Source: Ficedula albicollis (Eukaryota > Chordata > Aves > Passeriformes > Muscicapidae). Taken from it: a stretch of 64,000 nucleotides of DNA. Within the stretch, counting starts at the first letter, position 1, and each line of letters starts with the position of its first letter. The notes under the pieces were generated by a model that was given only the letters and a program-made list of their open reading frames with translations, did not search any database and was not told the DNA's origin. Where the stretch lies: positions 112,456,894 through 112,520,893 of the forward strand of contig NC_021673.1 of assembly GCF_000247815.1 (NCBI RefSeq), read 5' to 3'. The position numbers and the translations under genes are program-made. Below, piece after piece: positions 23,585 to 37,559 of this stretch.

Positions 23585-24179
23585 ATCACACAGTCTGGCC
23601 AGGCTGCTGCTTTCATTAATTTCATATGAGTCTTTGTCAGCTGTTTGGCTTTAATAATGTGAAAATCCCATCTTCTCATTTTTTTATTTCAACTCATTGG
23701 AACACCTGCCTGCCCCACAAAAAGGGTATTTGAAGAGAAGTTTGTACGCCACGCTCAAACACAGCCCGGCGTGAGTTTTTAGCGTGTCAGTCAGTGAGTT
23801 AGAGGGAAAGGGTAAGGAGAAGCTAATCAGGATGAAATGAGATTAAAGGCTGTCTAATTTTACAGCAACTGTGATCCATCAGCCACTGTGAAAGTGACAG
23901 TGGAAATGAATGATGGAGACAGACAGGTGGGGCTGTACATTTCACTGATTTATCCTCAAATGCACTGGGCCTTATTTTATTGAGTGAACATGACCGCATT
24001 TATCATGACTGTCATCTAAACCCACTTCCCTCCATTTAAAAAGGTCACTTTACTAGGAGGGAGTAGGATAGAGGCACTTTCAAAACAGATTTAAAATTTA
24101 ATAACACATGTTTATAAAACCCCGTGCAAAAATTCTTAACTTTATTAAAGACTGATTTAAAAAGAAGGCAAAAGCACTG

Positions 24180-24710
24180 TTAAAAAGAGGAGAAGATAAA
24201 AAAAGCCATGGTCATCTGAGAAACCTGCCAAGGTGATAGGTGCCAGGGAAATATGTGAGATAGACAGATATAAATAGAGTAGTTGGAGTGGGCAGAAACC
24301 ACCTCTCCTAAGTCCCTGCCACTCACACACACTTCCCAAAGCTCAGGATGCCCACGCTTTCCTGCACCAAGGGCACAAACAAGTCCAAACAATCCTGCTA
24401 AAGACAGCACTCCCACCAGCCTCCTTCCCATGCATTTGATGTATGATTGGTAGGCTTGGTAAGGCGGAAGGGAATTCCTCAGGTACATGTAACGTGCAAA
24501 GCTGTCTAGGTCAAAACCAAATGGAAGATGAATGATCTGGAAGGCAATAGAGTCCAAGACTGCAGTTATGTTTGCTAAGAAATACTTCACAACCATCAGT
24601 GACATTGTGCAGGAGGTGGCACTCGATTGTTCTTCAGGTACACATGCAGGTGGAAGACACAGAGTCAGTTGTTCTTCAGGTACACATGCAGGTGGAAGAC
24701 ACAGCAGCAC
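24180..24710 (-). other. Unassigned 176-codon ORF in intron 2
   Basis: This is the longest non-repeat ORF outside KLHL14. The peptide has a hydrophobic stretch (LVGVLSLAGLFGLVCALGAG) preceded by an aromatic segment (FARYMYLRNSLPPYQAYQSY). Its N-terminal part includes the 42-bp tandem duplication at 24629, giving the doubled peptide CLPPACVPEEQ. I recognise no family. An open stretch of this length could arise by chance in 64 kb. Confidence 0.12.
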
Positions 24711-24712
24711 TG
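24629..24712. repeat. Direct tandem duplication, 42-bp unit
   Basis: Copies at 24629-24670 and 24671-24712 share GTTCTTCAGGTACACATGCA and the following GGTGGAAGACACAG without difference, then diverge. Confidence 0.85.
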
Positions 24713-25245
24713 CATATCAGGACAGATATCCCGAAAAGAAATGCCTCACATATGCCGAAGTTCAGCTAATAAAAAGTACCAGACAGTGTTCTGGGACCTA
24801 CTTTCAAAATCAGAGACTACAGGTTATAGCCAAATGCTCATGAAATCAAAGAGTCTCAACTATGAAGCCTGTGAGACGCAATGATGCATCAAAGGCACCT
24901 CTGTGATACACCCCCTGCACTTAACAAGCAACAATGTGTGCTCCTTGTCTTACCCAGTTTTGCTTAGTTTCTGCCAATTATTGCACTTTCAGGAAACAGC
25001 ATCTGGTTGTTCTCCATAAATTAATCAAAGGGCCATCAGTTCCTCCTCCTCCTTACACCTTCCCCTGTCTGCTGTTGCTTCAACACTGACTACCAGGGAA
25101 GAAGGCAAAACTGGAATAGCACTTCTCAAGACAGAAGGAGAATGCGCTCTGGTCCCAGGAGATCTGAAAACTGTGATACAGGCTATAGCCATACCCCTGC
25201 TCTGCTAAAAACTTCTTTCAGAAATTCTACTTGATTCTTCTACTT

Positions 25246-25420
25246 AAAAAAAAAACAACCAAAACCCAACCCCAAAAAACCCAACCCCAAACCACCAAAA
25301 AAACCCCAAAACCAAACCAAACCAAACCAAACCAACAAAAAAAAAACCAACCCAAACCAGACCAAAACAAAAACCAAATCCCCCAAAACCAAACCACAAC
25401 TGCAACAAAAAACTCAACCC
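25246..25420. repeat. A/C-rich low-complexity tract
   Basis: About 175 bp composed almost entirely of A and C in irregular AAACC, CCCAA and AAACCAAACC patterns. The lysine/glutamine/proline/threonine-rich ORF across it is a composition effect. Confidence 0.9.
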
Positions 25421-26773
25421 CATAGTTTTTTCACTCCCCTGAAGCAGTCAACTGCTTGAGATACAGGAGGTACTGTAAGGAAAGACAAGAAATCTCTCCC
25501 TCAGCTACTGCAGAGCTTGAGCATAGCCCCTTCAAGACTCAGTACACACTAGGAAGTCATGTTCAATATCTCTAATGACCTGTGCAGATGACGCAAGAGA
25601 AGAGTGTGTTTCCAGAACAAAGATGTCATTATCAGAGGACATATGGATTCAATAATGACCTTCTACAATATTAACAGCCTATCCTGTTGACTACATAATA
25701 TTCAACTACTGCTTCTTGAAAACTGGTTACTTCCACAGCTCTGAAGAGGGCAGTGCAATGAGAGATGTCTCTTTCCACTACAGAAGGCACCTACAGACTC
25801 ACTTTAGGAGACTCTGATTTGCTCATGGCAGAAATGCAATATTCATGCAGAGACTCAATATTAATTTCATTCCTAAACCTATGGGCAAAATGCTGGGCAG
25901 ACCACAGCTGGTCCCATTATTTCCTGAGAACAAAATATCCGATACTGTTCCTCTTTCTGTGTTTCATGTATCATTTGTAGAAAGACCACACATTTATTAC
26001 AGAATGTTACTTGTTACTTCTCACCAAGGAGGTTATATAAACAAACACTACAAGTCCTCTGTGAATTGTTCTCTTAAATTGTTTGCTATTTAATAACTGT
26101 GGGGAAAAACTGACTACAACAAGTATGAAATTCTAGCCATGGTAGTAGCTTTGCACTGGCTTTAAAAGCATCAGATATTCATCCACTGGTATTTTCTGCT
26201 CAAAAGATAATGAAAGAAAGTTAAGCGAATGATCAACATGGATGGAAAATACCCCTGTTAATATTCCTGGCCAAAATGCATTCTGTCACCTCAAATTCAA
26301 GGAAATACACACAACGTGTTTTTTTCTGAGCTCATTGGGGGAAGCCAGTCACCATAAGCAGGAAGTCTTATGATGAAGCACTGTGTCTCAAAGTCACCTT
26401 TGAGAGAATATAACTGATACAGCTCTGGTCCAGCTGCACCACTGAGAGCATCATCAGCTCAGCTGGAAACTTCACCACCTCCTCCTTCCCACGCCAGCTT
26501 TGTGGCAACTTCATTCAAGCTATCACAAACAGGATGGGCACAGAGCTGCTGAGTTCATCTAGGATACAGTCCGTACTTCTACTGAGGCTACAGCATAAGG
26601 TGAGCACCAAGAAAGAGTTATGTGAGCAGATCAAAGTCCATTCACAACACAGTGAACGATATTTCATATTAATTACAGTATTTCTCATTGTGAAGATATT
26701 TCTTAATGAATTTTTTTTTTCATTCAAATGTGAAGAGTTATTCTTTTATACATTTTCTGGAGTAACACCAGCC

Positions 26774-26859
26774 AGGCTTTTCCAGAGGTCAGGGAGTTTC
26801 TTGGTTTAGTTGTTTTAGGCTTTTCCATAGGTCAGGGAGTTTCTTGGTTTAGTTGTTTT
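26774..26859. repeat. Direct tandem duplication, 43-bp unit
   Basis: Copies at 26774-26816 and 26817-26859 start AGGCTTTTCCA and end TTTAGTTGTTTT; one base differs (G against T after TTTTCCA). Confidence 0.85.
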
Positions 26860-29800
26860 AGTGAGCTAGAATTTTCATATGTGAGCATCTAAAATAAGCC
26901 ACCTAAATTCATGCTGACACACCAGATCAGGCAAATATAACATCAGGAATAGCTGGCATGCTCAGCTCCCTCCTGAGATAAATTGCTTTAAAGTTACTTG
27001 TATGCAAGTTCTGAGTACAGACCTGTCTGTTCTGTGGGTGAAATTCATCCCATGGCAGAATGTTCTACTGGGTTTTTAGCAACACATTTATTTGGTTGTT
27101 TGCATGAACAAATTTTATCCACACATTTTCAAAGCTGCAAGCACCCATTTGGATTTCATTTGAATAAAGCTGCCTACTTGGATTAACAGTGTTTAAATAA
27201 GGTAGATAAATACTGCACTCCTACCTTAAAAACTGATGTTCCTGTATTAAAAACCTGACACAATCTTCCCCATGAAGTGCACAGAAAACTTATACAACCT
27301 CTGCTGTGCTCCCCTGCTGCTTTCCCCATGGGAATGACTCCATGCAGCTGAGCTGCTGCTGCAGGTCTGAGAAGCTCATGTAAGGGAATACACCAAAAAT
27401 CTTGTCACAACTCGGAGCAGAGGTTGTAATGCATGTGGAAGGGTTCAAAGTGACAATTTTTCTTGTTTTATTACTCCCTGCTTACCCACCTACCTGCTGA
27501 AGGTTGCCCCTTGCCATCCAGATGCCCCACAGATTTCCACAGACCGTTTATCAAGAGACCCTTGTCCACCACCAAGAATTATGCAATGTTACCTCAGTGA
27601 TGGTTGCTCCCCAGTAGAATATCTTGTGTACCTACTCAGGCCTGGGTTTACAATCACTGAAGTGGAGCCCAAAATGTATTCCTGGGAAATGACATCTCGT
27701 CACATCATAACAGTCTCATGATGTGACATTTTGCACAACAAAAGCTTCTCATGGACGAAATGATGAACAGTCCCTGATGGGAGAAAACCACTGCAGAGTT
27801 GCTAGAAAGCTCTGGAAAGAAATACTATTTTTTCCCACTGGGGGCTTTCAGATTCTCCAAGATGTCAGCTCAAGGACATGCATTCCCTTCTCCAACAGCG
27901 CCAAGGGGCAGAAAACTGTAGCCAGGAATGGTGTGTTAATGCCCAACTGCTTGTGACCAGCTGTAGCCACTTATGGCCCAATTTCTACCTGACCTTGAGA
28001 TGCACACATTCTCCTGGTCTCCTTCACCTCAACCTCCCAAGCTCAGGACAATCACAGCCCCACCTTGTGTTTCCCTGGCTGGATCCTGTTGATGCTCCTT
28101 GAGGACTCATGTCTTTAAAGGCATCCATCAGCAGCAATATCTTACTTGGCCCCTACCACCCCAAAACCCATCTTCCAGAATCTTCTCATTCTCTCTACTT
28201 CCTACTCTGCTCTCAACTCGTGACTGACATACTATTTTAGAGTTGTTTAGGGTTTTGTTTCTTCCCACTAACTCTCAAAGTCATTCCAGGAAAAGAAGAA
28301 TGTGATTTTCCATTTGGAAAACTCTACATAGAGGAAGGATATACCCATATTTCACCCATTAAAAAAGCAGCTTTGATACACCTAAGTTCACTCATAACAG
28401 ATAAAATGGAATTCATTGCTAAAATCCACTGCTACGGATTTTTCAAGTTTTCATTTTAAATACGCCAATGTTTGAAAATGAAAGGTTTTGTTTACAAGAA
28501 AGTCCAGCCTATACCTAAAGCACCTAGACCTAAAGCAGAAGATGGTGGAAGGATCTTTCCTACCACCTGAAAAAAAAAAATCTTGCTTTTCCAGAAGATA
28601 TATTCTTCATATGGGTATCTGAAGAAAAGCCTGAAACTCCATCATGCCTAACTTTCAGCATGCCCAATCCCAACATGCAGGAGCAGGACTGTCCACATAG
28701 TAGCTAGACAAAAAGAAATACAGAAGGAAGCATAGGAATTGAACTACATAAATTAGCTAACACCAAAGACTGGTTTCTCCAACAGAAATGAGGCAGAAAT
28801 GTTCCCCTCCTAGACATTTCTCCACAGTTGAGCTCCTAAGGGAGAGAGAGACGGACCCACAGAAAATTTTCAAATTCAGGGCAGGAAATTACCTAGGCAG
28901 CAAAACCACATGCTTAGATAAAATTTGCACAGATTTACTTTGTGAATCTGTACACAGAAGACAAAATCAGAATGAAATAGTTGAAAAAAAGATACATTAA
29001 TAGATGTGGAATAAATTTATGTTATTTTTCTTCTGCTTTGTATGAAAACAGCACTGTTTAATATTTTCATTAAAAAACAGCTGTGAAAAATGTGTTGTGA
29101 AGCCTACTCATAACAATCTAAAAATTCACTCCATGTAAGTGCTCATAGCCCTGAGAAACCTTTTGTGAATTTCGAAAGCATCCAGTCAGGAAACAGACGG
29201 AAAACCACGTTTCTCAGAACTGAAATCCAAGCTGAGTATCATAGCACAAGTAGCTGCTATTTAAATCAAGAGGTGTCAAAATTCATGGGCTGAACCACAT
29301 TCACACAGAATCACAAATAATTCACAAATCACACGCTAGTGCATGGTCATGGACTGCTGACAAACAGGATGAAAGGTCATGTAAATTCAAATCACTTGCC
29401 ATGCTGGCACTGCTGGATTCAACACAGACAGTAGACTGAAGTAAAACTGTTTTGACAAATCCCAAAGACTTAAAATATACCTAATTGTGTATTTTATAAT
29501 ATAATATATTTAATGCAAGTATCCTCAAATGGCTTGCATCTTTTGTTGAAGACATTTATTTTGCAAAGAGAATTGTTCAGGAAGGTACAATTTTCAGTTA
29601 GTTAGGTGAAGGAAAGCGAGGACTGAAACACAGAGTCAGCATGAACAAAACTGGGACTCTCTGTGCTAGCAAACTTGGCTTGGACCAGGTTCTGGTGCAG
29701 ACTGAACTGAAGAGGGGAATGAAAGTGAAAAGGGCAGGGATGGGTCAGGACAGGTCAGAGGGGTCACAGCAAAAGTACTGGGACTGAAGGAAGAGACAGC

Positions 29801-30034
29801 AAAATCTGCAAACACAGCAGCACATACTGATCCAGAACTCTAAGTCCTGCAGTATTCACATTCCTCTGCTGTCAGCACCTCTGGGTGGAACCCAGTCATG
29901 TCTACACCTCCTGGTTCCCAGGAGAACCTTGTTCCTGAAGGTCTAGTCCCATGCTCACCACAGGTCTGTGGAAACTGCCACTGCAAAAAACACTGCAGCC
30001 CCTTCTTGTCTCAGATCCATCATTCTTTGTGATA

Positions 30035-30174
30035 GCCCATGCAATTCAAAATGAATTCAAACCTGATCTGCTCCCCACTAGGCTTCCCTGCCAGGCCTCA
30101 CGAGGCCCATGCCATTCAAAATGAATTCAAACCTGATCTGTTCCCCACTAGGCTTCCCTGCCAGGCCTCACGAA
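30035..30174. repeat. Direct tandem duplication, 70-bp unit
   Basis: Copies at 30035-30104 and 30105-30174 both run from GCCCATGC to CAGGCCTCACGA, with about two substitutions. Confidence 0.9.
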
Positions 30175-31096
30175 TTGGAGTGAGCAGGAGTGTGAGGCCA
30201 CGAGAAGGGAAGAACTGATGTATTAGCAGCAGCACCAGTTTGGATCAGCTTGTAATGGTTGTGAAACTACAACTTCAGCACACATGACACCAAACCACTG
30301 AAATGGGTTTAACCCAGGGCTGCTGTGGCCCTGTTCCTCTCACAGCCCACGCAACCCAGTCACTCCTCATGCCAGCACAGTCTCTCCTTGGAACCCACCA
30401 GTGAGTCCTTTCAAAGCAAGAATCTGGCAGAAAAATGATCCTGAAAAGAAGAAAGTATATTTTCATTTTAGTTTAAGCTGGTTTTTTTTTCCTACAGCTA
30501 CCCATTTTTCCTGTTCTCAGAACACTAATTAACTGTGAGAGCCTGATTTTATCCCTGGGCCCGATACACAGAATGCTCTGTGCTCACTGCTGTAACAGAA
30601 GTAGGTGGGAGAGGCCGTCTGGAAAGCAAGGTCTGAGGGGTCTTAAAATGGGCACCCCAAAATAAAGGATACCTTTCACTTTAATCACATTGCACCTGTG
30701 TTCCTCATCTGCAAAATGGGAACAATGATAGACCATGCTCCTCACAAAGAGGATGGTACAAGCATACCAAAATGAATATCCATGTAACAATTGGCTCTGC
30801 TGTTGTGAAGTCTGTGAAGAAAACCTTGTGAAAGAATTCTGTCTTCTGAAGAATATTTCAGAAGCATGTGACAGACAGGATCTGCTGAACACCAGAGGAG
30901 AAATGCTGTGAGCAGAAATTCAGCGCAGTCCCCTCTGTGCACTGACGTGTGACAAAGAATAGTGTGTGATATCACTGGAGATTTTATCTTAGTGCTTATG
31001 CAAACAGAGGCCGAATTAAGGTTGCCGAGGCAGCTTAATTCTCACATTTCTTAACTCCAGAGGGCTTAATATCGCTGTCTAACACTTCCCAAGCTG

Positions 31097-31560
31097 GGCG
31101 CAGTCCCTGGTGTGTGATTCCCCCGGGTGTGACAGGCAGCTCACACCCTCCTGCTGCTCGGGGGGCCCGAAGCCTGCACGAAGCCCACGGCCGGAGTTGC
31201 AGGAGCCCTGCTGCTGCTCCTCCTCCTCCTCCTCTTCCTCGTCCTGCCGCATTTCCTTCCCTCCCGCAGTGTGAGGCTGAGCCGCTAGATGGGGTGCGCC
31301 GTGCCGGCTCCCCCCGGCCCCGGCAGAGGCGTTTCCAGCAGATTTCGGCTTCAGGTTTTGCAGCCAACCAAAAAACAAAAGAGGTGAAACGCAGCGCAGA
31401 AAACGGGCACAGCCAGCTTCCTCCCAGCCAGTTAACTTCTGCTTGTTCCTCGTGCTCGGCGTGAAAGGCAAGAAATCAAACGCAGCACACGAAGCCCCGG
31501 GAGTGCTCGGAGCACCAATCCTGGCGGTGCTGAGCCCCCGATGCCTGCAATGGGCACGGC
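31097..31560. promoter_or_regulatory. CpG-rich block inside KLHL14 intron 2 (candidate internal promoter)
   Basis: CpG dinucleotides and GC content rise sharply between about 31.1 and 31.56 kb, against AT-rich flanks. Dense GGCCGG, CCCCGG and GCGCCG words occur, with a CTG/CTC trinucleotide run near 31208-31245. CpG islands usually mark vertebrate promoters. Here it could start an antisense or plus-strand noncoding transcript, or a minus-strand KLHL14 isoform with exons 3-8 only. No TATA box or defined start site was identified. Confidence 0.45.
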
Positions 31561-34500
31561 AGATGCTCAGGCTCTGCCACGGCTATCAGTCATACCTGCT
31601 TTGCCTCGTCTTGTCTCAGCCCCTAGGAGCCAGACTGCTCAAGGATCACCCAGCCATTCCTCTGGCAGTCCACACACATCTGCTTTTCTATTCTGTGCCC
31701 CAGCGCCGGTGAAATACAGCAGGCACGGCTCCCGCCCCCACCAACACACCACCAAACCTCTCCCTCTCTCTCTCTCTCAATAATGATCTGGAAGCTGGGT
31801 AAAAACAACATGCACGCTTTCAGCAAAGAGCGTGCTCCCTCAGTACAGGGTAAGGAAGAGGAAAGAGGACGTGAGGAAACTGTGACACGAAAAGATAACT
31901 ACAGAATTAAAGGGGAAAAAGAATCCTTTCTAAAAGAGGCAGTCCTTTCCAGTGGAAAAACAGTGCTTTACTCAGTTAGTCCCCAATTGAACTGCATAAT
32001 GGTGGCCAGATTACAGCTCTCTTCTCATCTTCCTGAAAGAAGAACGAACTTTTGGGGAAGGCATGATGAAGCTGAAGCATGTCTAGTCCATCCAGGAAGG
32101 AGTGAAGGGACTTGTATTTACCTGCATTTCCACTGCTGCTGAACTGTGCCTTTTCTCACTCTTCCCCAGCAGCTTACAAGAAGAATTGTCCCTCTGAAAG
32201 CACCATCCATCCCAATAATACTCATATTAAACCTGTCAATAAAATACAACCAAACACTCCTTCCAACATCCAGCTTCTTCCAGCTTCCCACAAAAATACC
32301 AACATTCCAGATCCCCTGCACAGTACCCTCTCATGACCTAGCCCAGCCTTGTAAGCTCCTACAGACTCCTTCTCCACGGCCAAGAGAAGGAGAGCAAAAA
32401 GCCAGGATGATTTTGGAGTCAGTCTTTTCTTTTCCTTGTATGGTATGAATGGGGAAAGTCCTCCTGCTCAGCAGAGAGCAGCTGCTGGGGATGCTCCTAA
32501 CACAGGGCAGCAGTACAGGCAGGGGTAACCACACCCTCTGTTCTCTTTACCTCACCAATGGAACAACTTGAATTTTGCAGTCTGCCACAGATAATTCTGC
32601 ACAGATTGATTTCCCTGCAAGTGTCTCAAAAACCCCCTTGAAAGACTCACATGCAGGGGTACACCCAAGTGGCAGTACAACACTTTAATTTGGCAGGATT
32701 GCACTTGAGTTGTGAACTGGGAGAGGAGCACAGGTAGACAGACATGTGCCTGCCCAACAGTGTGTCCTGTCACCTACCCTGCAGGTGAAAACTCAATTTC
32801 ACTTTCATTCCTGATGAATATGGACTTCCATAAAGAGAAGCAGATGTAAAAAATGTGGCAGAAAAAGAAACTCAAAGGAAATAAAATAAGAAAGTGCATT
32901 TGAGCTGTTGTTTTTTTAATTCATTGCAAAAATGCTGATAAAATGTGCAGTGCATCACTCCTAGACATTAATGCAGACTGATCCTGCCTAAGGAGTTTGC
33001 AGTCTTTATATAAATTAATAGACAGAATATAATCCCAAGTGCCGTGCATTTGATCATATATATTGATATGGAGACTGCTGATCCACATCTGGCTAAAATA
33101 AATGTGTTTTTACACAAATTAGGTTACTACTGATACAAACAGTTTTGGTTCATACTACAGAGCACGAACAGATGACAAACACTATTGCTTTGGTGTAGCA
33201 CTGCTTGAGGAAGTCACCACTTATCAGCTGGGCTGTGGTAACAGCCTTGCACAATTAGAAGAAGCCACTACCTTAAGCACTGATTACATTGTTTAAATGA
33301 GCACGTATTACCTCACATTTGTAACCACTTAGGAACAGAGCACTAGCAGGCATCGTGGCTCAACTACCGGGTGCTACCTGGGGGAAAAGCAGATCAGCTG
33401 GATCTCTTGCAATCCTGCGGCCACAACAGAATTACAAAAGATCCAGACTCAAGAAACTTCCACAGGTGACAAACTAAGAAGAATAGCAACCACCTGCAAA
33501 ATGATTATAGCAACCTCCCCTTTATGCCAGTGTACCCTACTTACACAGTACTAAAACTCTGAAATTTTGCACTGACTGTACATACCCCAAGAAGCAGTAT
33601 GGAATATTTACTGCAGAAATAACTTTGTTAAAATTCTTCAGAGTCCTTAAAGTCAAACTTTAGCCATTAAGTCTGTGAAGACAACTCCATATGATCAGCT
33701 GTATGTAAGCTTACAAATGGTAAATCCTCGGATTTATTTTGTTTTCTGATATAAAGTACTTCTTGGTGTTCTGCAGTATGTGGAACATCTGAACGACTGC
33801 AAAAATCTGTTTGGGACGCTTGCTGAGATCCATTTCACTGGATCTTCACAAATAAAATCATTCTTACTGCAACACCAGAGTGCATAAACATAGTTTTGAT
33901 AAAAACTAATATTAAGCAAGTTTACAAATTTTTTGTCTTCAAACCATATTACCTTGAAGGCTTAGTTATTTGTTCTCTACAGTACAAGTGCTGATAACCC
34001 AAAACATTTTAAAAAATTACAAGCCAGACCACTACATCCAAGATACTACATGCCTGATGCCCCTTCAATTTACTTTCCTCAATTTGCTTTCAATTGACTT
34101 TTAATTTTCAACCATAAGATCAAAACCTCAGATTTGAAAACAATCAGTTGAATCACACAGCTTTGTCTTAATATACTAAATGTGCAAGATCAGAGATAAA
34201 GCTGCTGGCAGCACAACTAATGTAACTCTGCAGCAAATTCCCTGAGGTAATCAGAACTAGGTACTCAGTTACACTTTATTTGGGCACATGACAAAGGGCA
34301 GCATTATTGTTGTGCTCCGAGGGGACAGTCCCAGGGTAGAACTGTGAGTACTGAAATTGTTATGGTGTGGCATAGTGAGATAACTGAACTAACTTCATGT
34401 TACTGACCTAGCCCCAACTGGTGTGCTCTCAAGTTCTCCTTTGTTTTAAAGGTCCCAGTTGGTCAAGGGCCTGAGGTTCAGGAGGTACTGTATCCAGCAG

Positions 34501-37500
34501 TGGCAGGAAAAAAATGCATTAAAAAGGCATATATAATTTATCAAAAATGGGTACATTGAATATTTATTCCCAGTTTTTAGTATCTGCCTGTGGGTTGCTC
34601 TATTAGAGAGCCACAAATCACTTACAAGTAGAACATACATTAAATTCTTATTATATTTCACACATAGATTTCACAGAGTGATATGAATTTGGTCCACATT
34701 GTTCTCTTCGCTTACCTCTAATAGCCCAGACTCTCCTTTGCTTGTGTTGGTTTTTTTTTTCTTGCTACACTTGCCTGACATTTTTGCATCAGTCTCTGGA
34801 GGCCACCCAAGAAGGATTCCAGCTGTGGACTCATGAGCAGCTCTGGTGTCTGCCCTCATTGTCCAACCCAACAACCAAAACCAGTCACTCCTCAACCCCA
34901 GCTGCACCCTCTGTAGGGCTCCTGACACCCCAAACGTGTGTAATCATTCATTTCCCATTTTGGAGCTACTTTTGCAGCCCTGCTTTTGTGAAGAGTTAGA
35001 GGATTCCCATCCCTGGCTTTGCATCCCTGGGCCACTCCAGCAGCCACTGAGACCTGACTCTGCAGCTCCCTGGAAAACCTGAGCCTCAGGGGAAACACAC
35101 AGCCCTCAAGAAAATTTTTTGCATACTGCTAAAAGGTAATTAGGGACTTCAGAAGAAGAGGTAAAAAAACATGGTGTCAAGATGTAGCTTCATTCCTACT
35201 GAACAGCACTGCTTCGTGCCATGTAAAGCCAGAACACTTTTCCCTCCCTTACTTTCTCTGATGACAATGAATTATTATTCCAATACTGAAAGTTTCAAAT
35301 GAAAGCTCTGAAGTGACTACAACTACTTCAGGTGGGTACCAGTGCTTTACCTGGGGGGCATCCCCTTTCCAAGGCAGCCTTGCCTCTCTGAGGAAAAGCC
35401 AGGCTGCTAAAATAAAGCTGCTGGAGTGAAGCCAAATCATGGCTTCAGGAAAACGGATGCTATGTCAGGGCTTTATTGATGTTGTAAATCTTTGCAGTTA
35501 AGAAAAATCAAATTTCTGAGTGCTGAAGTGATCATTTCTTGGAGCAGTGCTAGAGACAGCATGGGAGCTGACAGAAGGACAGTGGCTCCAATCTTGCTGG
35601 CTGAAATACGTCCTGGTGCAGAAAGCCCCTAAAAGATCCTGCACATTGACAGGACTTAAGCTGGAGGTTTGAGTATTGGATAAACCCTTACATGGGACAT
35701 CTCTGCCCTGAACATGTCTCTCTTTCCTGGAGCTGAAGTTAATGGGAGCCAGTAAATGCCCAGCTGATTCCAGCAGCCGTGATTCTGCTGAATAAAACAG
35801 AGTTTAAACGAGCTTGTGCAGACATTAGTGGTAATGCAGCTGGGAGACAAGGGCTGCACAGGGACTAGCCAGAAGGCTGGGATTTGGACACCACGGATCA
35901 TCCAGCTCTGTGCTACTGGCTGCCATGGTACTTAAAATAATTGCAGTCCTCTGGAGAGAGTGTATAGATAAACTGTCCTATGTTAATGCACCATCATATA
36001 GAGTTGTTTACAGGCAGTACTTAGTAAAGTACTTAAGCATGTATTTAAACAGGCTGCTGAACATCAGTGTGATTAATACTTTGCTGAATTACAGATATAA
36101 TATGAATACATTTTTCTGCTGTTGCAGTTTTTCATTATATACACTTATAAACTGGACATAAGGATTTTCTTTCAGTTTTGCATCCAGCAAATGAGTTAAT
36201 TTGGGAGTCAAATTCTGGCTAGTTATGCCTGCACAATGCCTTTCATATGCATGAGGGCGGAAGACTTCTTTTTAATTGGACTTTTTTGTTAGTCTATAAT
36301 CAAGGAAAAAAACCCCCAAATCTGGTTTGTTCTTTCTGATCCTGCAGCTCTTTGACATTCCTTTCATGTCACTTCAACCAGAGAAGTATCTTTTACATAT
36401 GGTGTGTATGTTGGTTAAGGCTGTGAACACATACCAGCTGCAATTCTTGACCAGCAAGCAAGCAGCAGCTGTTCAGTACAGACTGGAGCCACACACTTTG
36501 TTATGCTGCATGTAAAACTGGGGGGGGAGGGAGGAGAAGAGAAGAAACATGGCTCTTACATCACTCATCATGGTAATTCTATTTAAATATATTTTAATGA
36601 TTTCTAACAACATAATTTGCCAAGCCTCCCCACCTCAAAATGATGCAAGCACTCTCTCTCAATTTATCCTTTGCTGCTTAGGTACATATACTTAGGAGGA
36701 GCATTTAACATCTTCTAGTAAGTTTTGGAGTCAAACCTTTTTTTCACTCTATATATATGTATTTAAAATAATCAGAACTCAAAGCATTGGCCTAACTCAT
36801 ATACATTAATGTAATCACTGCAGAACTATCTGTTGAATTTACTTGCAGTTTCTGCTCACAAGGAAACAAGCTTGATTTAACAGTTTTAGCCACAGATATC
36901 TCAAGAGTTGAAGACTTTCCCCCCTCCAAATTAAAGCTAAATTGTGTGCATTAAACACATTACCTACTTGTAATAAAACGAGAATATTTAAAATGATTCA
37001 GTCACAGATAATTTGTTGCTGCAAACGACAGGCTCGCATCAGCCACCGGCCGCTCTGAGTGTTTGCTGAGCCCAGGGAATGCTCGGGTAGGCTTGCCCAC
37101 TTCATGGAAAACAGGTGTTTGCTGCGGAAAACATTCCTTTTCGTGGTCCTAAGGATCCTGAGTGGGATCTCTCATGCCAAACAGCTGGGGTGCTGGGCTT
37201 GCTCACCCACCTAAGCCCTCACATGCAGGTCAGTCCAGGGCACTGCAGCAGGAAATCAGCCACCACTCCATGCCAAAATCACAGCCCAGTTTATTTCACA
37301 CTCAGACCCCAAGAAGCCATCAGAGGATGTCTCTGGAACAGCTCTGGAGGGGCTCAAAGGCACGCCTTTTTTTCAGCCTGGGGGTGATCCACTCACAAGC
37401 AGAGGCAGCATAGCTGTGGGGCAAGGAAGGGCAGCTTTTACTACAGCTGCCTTTGTTGCTCCTGCCTGGCAAATACCAGAACAGACCACTTGTCTAGACT

Positions 37501-37559
37501 GATGGGAAGGCATATGTTAAATCAATTAATTAATTTGCCCTAAAAGATTGAGGCCAGGC

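Noticed and set aside
25231..25425. Lys/Gln/Pro/Thr-rich 64-codon ORF
   Set aside because: It is a product of the A/C-rich low-complexity tract.
31035..31471. Arg/Gly/Glu-rich ORFs in the CpG-rich block on both strands
   Set aside because: GC-rich sequence has few stop codons, and the peptides are compositional with no recognised domain.
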